Assembly (NCBI GenBank): GCA_029939815.1
Contig: JAOZSF010000099.1
Location: 1-7,043 of the forward strand
Direction of reading: 5' to 3'
From: a bacterium
GTDB taxonomy: Bacteria; Auribacterota; UBA3054; B51-G9
Length of the DNA stretch: 7,043 bases
Shown here: one piece after another, positions 6,042-7,043 of the stretch
Layout of the letters: each line of letters begins with the position of its first letter
Position numbering within the stretch: the stretch's first letter is position 1
Program-made: the position numbers and the translations under genes
Notes under the pieces: generated by a model
Databases searched by the model: none
What the model was told of the DNA's origin: nothing
Seen by the model: the letters and a program-made list of their open reading frames with translations, nothing else

Positions 6042-6968
6042 ATGGAAAATGTAGTAATTATCGGTTCGGGACCCGCAGGGCTTACCGCGGCAATTTACAC
6101 CGCGCGTGCAGCTCTCTCCCCTATTCTTTTTGAAGGATCCACTCCCGGTGGACAATTAATAGTATCCACCGAAGTAGAAAATTTCCCCGGAGTTCCTGAA
6201 ACAATACACGGTGCTGTTCTTATACAAGACATTAAATTACAAGCTGAAAAGTTCGGTACAGGATTTATTGCTGAAGATGTTCAGAAAATAGAAAAAAAAG
6301 ACGGGTGTTTTGAAATCACTGCTCCTTCAGGTATAATTAAAACTAAAGCCGTTATCGCTGCTACAGGAGCAACAGCACGACGATTAAATATTCCTTCAGA
6401 GGAAAAATTCTACGGCCGTGGAGTCTCCGGATGCGCGACATGCGATGGGGCTTTTTTTAGAGATAAAAATGTTGTTGTTGTCGGCGGCGGGAATACCGCA
6501 ATGGAAGACGCTCATTTTCTCACGCGTTTCGCAAAAAAAGTAACGATCGTTCACCGCAGGGATTATCTTCGCGCCAGCTCAGCAGAAATTGAAAAAATTA
6601 AAAACAATCCTAAAGTTGAATGGCTGATTCCTTACGTGATTGAAGAAATTCTTGGCGATGGTACCGTAACTGGAGCAATATTGAAAAATAACGAAACCGG
6701 AGAACAGATGCAAATCGCCTGCGATGGAATTTTTGTCGCAATCGGACACGACCCGCAAACTTCTCTTTTTGAGGGGCTGGCTGAACTTGATGACCAGAAA
6801 TTTATAATCACAAAAGCAAAATCAACCGAAACAAAAACTCCGGGACTGTTTGCGGCCGGCGACGTTATGGACCCTGTTTATAAACAGGCCGTTACTGCCG
6901 CGGGAACCGGCTGTATGGCCGCACTGGACGCTCAGAAATATATTGAAGAAACTTTTGACATCGCGTAA
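6042..6968 (+). CDS. trxB: Thioredoxin-disulfide reductase (NADPH)
   Basis: This FAD flavoprotein passes electrons from NADPH to thioredoxin in the cytoplasm. The 308 residues match the low-molecular-weight TrxB family. The FAD-binding GSGPAG is at 8-13, PGGQL at 35-39 and ENFPG at 46-50. The redox-active CATC is at 131-134 with the acid D135. The NADPH fold has GGGNTAMED at 148-156 and HRRDYLRAS at 171-179, whose arginines indicate NADPH rather than NADH. The second FAD motif AAGD is at 271-274, with a following QAVTAAGTG. The ATG at 6042 is chosen because MENVVIIGSGPAG is the normal family start. An upstream in-frame ATG at 5979 would add 21 unrelated residues and overlap the preceding gene. 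It lies 28 bases after the DHH gene with no terminator between, so it is probably the last gene of the nusA transcript; this is a less usual partner for that operon. Confidence 0.95.
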   Translation: MENVVIIGSGPAGLTAAIYTARAALSPILFEGSTPGGQLIVSTEVENFPGVPETIHGAVLIQDIKLQAEKFGTGFIAEDVQKIEKKDGCFEITAPSGIIKTKAVIAATGATARRLNIPSEEKFYGRGVSGCATCDGAFFRDKNVVVVGGGNTAMEDAHFLTRFAKKVTIVHRRDYLRASSAEIEKIKNNPKVEWLIPYVIEEILGDGTVTGAILKNNETGEQMQIACDGIFVAIGHDPQTSLFEGLAELDDQKFIITKAKSTETKTPGLFAAGDVMDPVYKQAVTAAGTGCMAALDAQKYIEETFDIA

Positions 6969-6971
6969 GTG

Positions 6972-6988
6972 CCCCGCGTATGCCGGGG
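6972..6988 (+). terminator. GC-rich hairpin after trxB (weak terminator candidate)
   Basis: CCCCG (6972-6976) pairs perfectly with CGGGG (6984-6988) around a 7-base loop, starting 4 bases after the trxB stop. There is no U-tract: the sequence continues directly as TTGACC followed by the heptamer array. It may be a poor intrinsic terminator, a 3'-end-stabilising stem or part of a repeat unit with the heptamers. Confidence 0.4.
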
Positions 6989-7043
6989 TTGACCTTTGAC
7001 CTTTGACCTTTGACCTTTGACCTTTGACCTTTGACCTTTGACC
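6988..7043. repeat. Tandem heptamer repeat (TTTGACC)n, cut by the window edge
   Basis: Seven perfect TTTGACC copies run from 6995 to 7043, preceded by one imperfect copy (GTTGACC, 6988-6994) whose first base belongs to the GC-rich hairpin. The last copy ends exactly at the last base, so the true length is unknown. The unit is 7 bases, not a multiple of 3. Read in any frame it gives a 7-residue repeat (for example FDL-TFD-type peptides), but no start codon or coding context is visible. Intergenic heptamer arrays of this sort are known in several bacterial lineages; their function is generally unclear. Confidence 0.95.

Noticed and set aside
6991..7043. TGACCTTTGACC resembles a eukaryotic nuclear-receptor DR1 element, or a CRISPR-like array
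   Set aside because: The context is bacterial, and the match is a by-product of the heptamer. There are no spacers between units, so it is a simple tandem repeat rather than CRISPR.

Overview
The window is about 7 kb of AT-rich bacterial DNA. It carries one well-conserved transcription/translation operon on the + strand, nusA - infB - rbfA - DHH phosphoesterase (nrnA-like) - trxB. It is preceded by the 3' end of an unrelated Ala/Lys-rich gene and followed by a heptamer tandem repeat that runs off the right edge. None of the start codons has a recognisable Shine-Dalgarno sequence; their upstream regions are A-rich. The operon promoter is nevertheless a perfect sigma70-type TTGACA-N17-TATAAT. 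By reading against remembered families, the NusA core, the long Lys/Ala/Glu-rich IF2 N-terminus and TrxB fit the PVC group (Verrucomicrobiota/Lentisphaerota/Kiritimatiellota) or a neighbouring deep lineage. That placement is an inference without alignment, and I would not name a phylum firmly.

Layout. Positions 1-96 hold the C-terminal tail of a protein built of 11-residue Ala/Lys/Asp repeats. Positions 97-409 are a 313-base intergenic region. It contains a bidirectional-looking intrinsic terminator (139-187), a small palindrome (200-212), the consensus promoter (267-295) and a leader of about 108 nt. The leader has its own compact terminator-like hairpin with a T6 tract (325-349) and a second hairpin (376-390) just before nusA. 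I see nothing recognisable in 213-266.

The genes are nusA 410-1852, infB 1896-4625, rbfA 4671-5030, nrnA-like 5027-6013 and trxB 6042-6968. Gaps are 43, 45, -4 and 28 bases, so a single transcript is likely, with rbfA and the DHH gene probably translationally coupled. After trxB comes a GC-rich hairpin without a U-tract (6972-6988). It abuts one imperfect and seven perfect copies of TTTGACC up to the last base.

How the genes work together. NusA controls RNA polymerase pausing and termination, IF2 places initiator tRNA on the ribosome, RbfA matures the 30S subunit, and the DHH enzyme probably clears very short RNAs and/or pAp. TrxB supplies thioredoxin with electrons and is a less usual member of this cluster. 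The usual upstream partner rimP is not adjacent. I found no novel multi-gene system. The most interesting signal is the leader upstream of nusA, which looks like an attenuator that NusA itself could act on, with a possible competing antiterminator pairing. Next is the truncated heptamer array at the right edge.
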